Assembly: GCA_017311185.1 (NCBI GenBank) | Contig: JAESUZ010003297.1 | Location: 124,001-188,000, forward strand | Reading direction: 5' to 3' | From: Proteles cristata cristata | Taxonomy: Eukaryota; Chordata; Mammalia; Carnivora; Hyaenidae | DNA: 64,000 bases | Translations under genes and position numbers: made by a program | Notes under the pieces: model-generated | What the model saw: the letters and a program-made list of their open reading frames with translations, nothing else | The model's database searches: none | Told to the model about the DNA's origin: nothing | Shown: one piece after another, positions 61,401 to 64,000 of the stretch | How the letters are laid out: each line of letters begins with the position of its first letter | Numbering within the stretch: position 1 is the first letter of the stretch

Positions 61401-63651
61401 CTAGACTACATATTCCTGGCTTTACCTCCTGGAGATTCTGATTTTGTAGTATGGAATGAGACTAAGAATCTATGGCCTTAATAAATCGCCCAGGTGATTC
61501 AAATGCAGCTGGTGTGATGGCTGCATGGTGTCTGTGCCTGGGCTAGCTGAAGCTGGGGGAATAGAGAGTTCGCTGCAGAGAGCATTTGGAGGTGAGACAG
61601 GAAGGCCAAGGACAACACTGTGAGAAACGCACACGGGAGAAGAGCAAGGGGAACCAGCAAAGGAAAGGAGACGAACAGTAGCAGATGGTGTCTTGGAGAC
61701 CTGGGCCAGAAGGACGGCTGGATCCTGCACACAGGTCAGGCCAGCACCTAACCAGAGGTCATGCCATGGCACTGGTGACCAGGGAGAAAGCAGCACTGTG
61801 GACTTCTGGACCCTGGAGTTGTATTTCTGGTATTTAAGAAAGTAATGGGTATGAGGGAAAGTGTCAGAATCAGAGTATAAAAGTTAGGCAGCAAAAGGAA
61901 AGCAGTGGCCTCAATGGAAAGGTTTTCTTCGGGGGAGAATGGGCAGGAGCAGGCTTAAAAGCAGGGTGGTGGGCCGGTTGACATGGTGAGGGAAGGAGAA
62001 AAGGTGCTGGAGGGCCAGGAAATGGGAGGGAGAAGGGAACTGATGGAGGCAGCGAGAAGTGGGCTGAGCAAAGTGGAGGCCAGGGTCCAGGGAAGGCCTG
62101 TGAGGGAGCTGAATTCCTGCACCCCTAGCAAAGAGGGGTCCCTCTGGGTAATTAGGTGGGGGAGGCAGATGGGAAACTTAAAGGGAGCTCTTAGAACTGG
62201 CTTGGGGTAGCAGAAAATACAAGGTAGAAGAAAGGGTCATACTAGGGACGTGAGCACAGATAAGATGATTTGGACCCGCTGGCAGTATTTCTATCTGGCA
62301 GTCTAGGTCGGTATATAGTGGGCATGGTCTTTGTGAGAAAGAGTGGGAAGGAATAGATGATGAGGGTGGTTGTGAGTTGGGTGCAGGTGGCTTTTGGGAT
62401 TGAGAGAGTCCAGGGTGTCAGGAGAGATAGTTCTGGAAGTCAAAGTTATTGCAGAAATGGCCGGCTGGAGAGTTTCTCATGGAGGGAGAATCCTATATAG
62501 CTGGATAGGGGTGTGTAGGCCAGGGACTAGGGTCCTAAATGGAAGTGCAAAGAAAGAAATGTCCCTCACAGTCTCATTGCAGCCCCAAGAAACAAGATAC
62601 AGGGTTCCCTGCCTCTTGTTACTTCAAATCAGAGAAGACTGGGAAGGGCAGTGGAAGATAGGGACAGCCAGATTTCGGGGGATAGGTTCAGCGATAAAGG
62701 GGAGTTTTTCCCCCAGTGAACTGAGAATACAGTGTGTCTAGCTGAGTTCCTATTGTATTTTTTGTTTTTTAAATCCATGGCTAGTTCTGGAAAAATTGGG
62801 CTGGGAGGGTCTATGGTGCACATGGTGCTATGGCCTGGTTTCCTGTGGGGGGCCAAGGCTCCCGGCCTCATGGCAGGGTGGGGCTGTCATTGCCAGTACA
62901 AAGCCAGCTGCAGCCGCCACTTCATCTCAGAGGATGCGCAGGAACGGCAGGACAAGGAGGTCTTCCAGCAGAACATGAAACGGCGGCTGGAGTCCTTTAA
63001 GTCCACCAAACACAACATCTGCTTCACCAAGAGCAAGCCACGACCTCGCAAGACCAGTCGCAAGAAGGCATGTGCTTTCTCTGGGACTTCTGTTTGGGGC
63101 TGGAGGCTGATGGCACATAGTTTTGAGCTACCAAGTATTGGAATTCAGCCCAGGAGAACCCCTAGTTGGTTAATCCTCAGGGTCTTGGTGGCTGCAATCG
63201 TTTGGGTTCTGTTTTTTTATCTTCCTAGAGTTTCAGGAGGGTAAGGTTAGCCCTTTTGAGGGAGATCTGCCTCTTGCCATGGGGTTACATGCTGGGAGGC
63301 AGCAGGACTTCCTACCAGAAGTGACTCAGCATGAGCAAGGCAGGTTCCTGAGCTTAGGGGCAGGGGGAGCTCCAGGAGTCCCTAATTCAGCCCTTGCTGG
63401 GGCATAGGTTCCTTAGACTCCATACTTGCCTGTAGGGTCAAGGGCTGATGGAACCACTGGGATTGATTGATTGATTCCCTCCCCCACTCTATCAGGAAGA
63501 CCCTACCAGACAACAGGGTTGGAGTTTTGAGCCAGGGCCAGAGACTTAGGGTTTTTTTTTTTTTTTTTTCTTGGTCCTCAGAAAGATGGTTTGGCTAACA
63601 CTGAGGCCACAAATGGGAAACCTCCTCGAGACCTGGGCATTCAGGACACAG
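49117..63651 (+). CDS. SLC9A5: Sodium/hydrogen exchanger 5 (NHE5), first 14 coding exons, C-terminus beyond window
   Basis: Exons: 49117-49309, 52543-52845, 54593-54756, 54946-55024, 55304-55481, 56056-56276, 56492-56694, 56893-56982, 57077-57147, 57867-57996, 58474-58562, 58725-58851, 62897-63067, 63582-63651. They give 696 residues and end in phase 1. NHE5 is an electroneutral Na+/H+ exchanger of neurons, cycling between synaptic endosomes and plasma membrane. The N-terminus has a signal-like hydrophobic segment ([15 protein letters not shown]). [14 protein letters not shown] (113-126) is the amiloride-sensitive TM4 region. [13 protein letters not shown] (209-221) carries the ion-coordinating Asp. 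TM segments run to about residue 480, then the cytoplasmic tail. About 200 tail residues (human total 896, as I recall) are missing to the right. The last two donors appear to be GC. Confidence 0.95.
49850..52145. repeat. SLC9A5 intron 1: several MIR remnants and one SINE
   Basis: MIR-like pieces lie at about 49940-50010 (CTTACTATGTGCTGCCTAC), 50885-50945 (CACTATGTGCTAGGAACTGC), 51315-51480 and 51650-51870 (CAATCCCATGAGATCATTAC, GATGAGAAAACTGAAAGAG). The last is nearly complete. An old minus-strand CAN-SINE of the short type lies at 51187-51295. No exon is seen. Confidence 0.7.
52161..52396 (-). mobile_element. CAN-SINE, full-length, second subfamily
   Basis: Poly-T tail, TTTATTTCTGAGAGAGAG, head CCGAAGTTGGACGC ... 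CCACTCAGGCGCCC. Flanked by a 12-bp duplication CAGGGTCAGGGT (52147-52158 and 52397-52408). It ends 146 bp before SLC9A5 exon 2. Confidence 0.95.
52453..52496. repeat. (GT)n microsatellite next to SLC9A5 exon 2
   Basis: Twenty-two GT units ending 46 bp upstream of the exon 2 acceptor, within the region where the branch point and polypyrimidine tract lie. Confidence 0.95.
53264..53482 (-). mobile_element. Two tandem short-type CAN-SINE fragments
   Basis: TAAGTAATCTCTACACACC .. GAGCCAGACAGACACCCC (53264-53374), then a poly-T run and a second copy TAAAGTAATCTCTACACCC .. GAGCCAGCCAGGTGCCC (53380-53482). Both are minus strand. Confidence 0.85.
53925..54480. repeat. MIR remnants in SLC9A5 intron 2
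   Basis: TTATTAGATCCTTACTATGT at about 53932 continuing to ACATGAGGAAACAGG, and a second piece at about 54320-54480 with AAATCTCATGAGGTAGG and CACAGAGCTGGTAAGTGGC, are standard MIR text. Confidence 0.75.
57315..57740 (+). repeat. L2-like remnant in SLC9A5 intron 9
   Basis: Text such as GACCTTTGCACATATTCTG and TAAATTCCATGAGGGCAGGG is typical of L2 3' regions. Confidence 0.7.
58190..58405 (+). repeat. MIR in SLC9A5 intron 10
   Basis: TTGTGACCTTGGCTAAGTCTC, then CTGTTTTCTCTGTTGTAAG and a TCAATATGTAAAGTGCAC tail match MIR order and orientation. Confidence 0.8.
58860..60070. other. SLC9A5 intron 12, proximal part
   Basis: Contains a T/G-rich simple tract (about 59008-59056) and an L2-like piece at about 59650-59900. 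No exon is seen. Confidence 0.5.
60089..60304 (-). mobile_element. CAN-SINE, young full-length copy
   Basis: Poly-T, TTTATTTCTAGGAGAGAGAG, head CTAAGCGAAAGTCGGACGC .. CCACCCAGGCGCCCC. Flanked by a duplication CCCATCCACACTTTTT (from 60072 and from 60305). Confidence 0.96.
60940..61240 (-). mobile_element. Ancient CR1/L3-type LINE fragment (reverse transcriptase remnant)
   Basis: The minus-strand frame at 61147-60947 reads [16 protein letters not shown], then [10 protein letters not shown], corresponding to the conserved RT block (V)PQGSVLGP.LFN.. and SKFADDTK of CR1/L3 elements. The catalytic DD-type motif is decayed to SHDV, and the frame is short, so this is a dead fossil, not a gene. Confidence 0.8.
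61350..61515 (-). repeat. MER5-like (hAT-Charlie) DNA transposon remnant
   Basis: CAGGATCCCTTGGGGGAGCTTG, TACCTCCTGGAGATTCTGATT and CCCAGGTGATTCAAATGCAG resemble MER5A-type elements. Assigned by resemblance; orientation is uncertain. Confidence 0.6.
61516..62896. other. SLC9A5 intron 12, distal part
   Basis: GGGAA-rich non-coding intronic DNA leading to exon 13. I see no gene or clear repeat. Confidence 0.45.
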
Positions 63652-63782
63652 GCAAGCAGGGAGTGGGGGTGGGGGGCAGATGCCCATTAGCCAAAACCTC
63701 TTATGTGCTACATTCAGTGCCGTGGACTGAGGCTTCTCCCCTCAGGGACCTGTTGGACTTACTTGATTTCAAAGCTGGACAT

Positions 63783-63998
63783 TATTTTTTTTAATGTTTT
63801 ATTTATTTCTAGGAGAGAGAGAGAGACAGTGTGAGCAGGGGAGGGTCAGAGAGAGAGGGAGTCACAGACTGAAACAGGCTCTAGGCTCTGAGCCGGCAGT
63901 CAGCACAGAGCCCGACGCGGGGCTCGAACCACGAACCGCGAGATCATGACCTAAGCGAAAGTCGGACGCTTAACCGACTAAGCCACCCAGGCATCCCA
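63783..63998 (-). mobile_element. CAN-SINE, young copy at the window edge
   Basis: TTTTTTTTAATG tail, TTTATTTCTAGGAGAGAGAG, CTAAGCGAAAGTCGGACGC head ending CCACCCAGGCATCCC. The right-hand duplication falls outside the window. Confidence 0.93.
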
Positions 63999-64000
63999 GT

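Overview
This is a single continuous stretch of a carnivore nuclear genome, most likely a cat-like (feliform) species. The evidence is spliced vertebrate genes with CpG-rich promoters, plus many tRNA-derived CAN-SINE copies of the cat type (head beginning GGGGCGCCTGGGTGGC, B-box GGTTCGAGCCCC, CT-rich body, AATAAA-rich tail). Older mammalian MIR, L2, L3/CR1-like and MER5-like remnants and several (GT)n tracts fill the introns. Gene content and order match human 16q22.1: E2F4 (+), ELMO3 (+) with MIR328 (-) in one of its introns, FBXL9/LRRC29 (-), TMEM208 (+), FHOD1 (-), SLC9A5 (+, running off the right edge).

Layout. 1-1300: upstream DNA and CpG promoter of E2F4. 1301-7940: E2F4, ten coding exons, 406 aa, with a U12-type AT-AC intron. 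8040-12700: ELMO3, twenty coding exons, 720 aa, whose 108-nt intron 13 carries the antisense miR-328 hairpin. 12.7-15.1 kb: intergenic, one young SINE. 15.4-29.0 kb: FBXL9, seven coding exons, 621 aa, with an intact F-box plus leucine-rich repeats. 29.0-29.24 kb: a compact bidirectional promoter shared with TMEM208. 29.24-31.3 kb: TMEM208, six coding exons, 173 aa. 31.45-47.47 kb: FHOD1, 24 coding exons (1208 aa, or 1182 without a two-exon cassette). 47.47-49.12 kb: divergent FHOD1/SLC9A5 promoter region containing a degenerate tandem array of about 32-bp units. 49.12-64.0 kb: first 14 coding exons of SLC9A5 (NHE5), about 696 residues.

The genes do not form one pathway. They are a gene-dense syntenic cluster: a pocket-protein-bound E2F repressor, a DOCK-partner scaffold, a putative SCF substrate receptor, an ER membrane protein, a diaphanous-related formin and a neuronal Na+/H+ exchanger. 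Exon boundaries were set by splice-site inspection and checked by codon counting: every reported exon sums in frame, and ELMO3 and TMEM208 come out at exactly the human lengths as I remember them.

I saw no undescribed multi-gene system. The observations most worth a second look are the intact FBXL9 (a pseudogene in human, as I recall), the AT-AC minor intron of E2F4, the miR-328 hairpin filling most of a tiny intron, two consecutive apparent GC-AG introns in SLC9A5, the 24-nt FHOD1 microexon, the degenerate 32-bp array, and a triply nested SINE.
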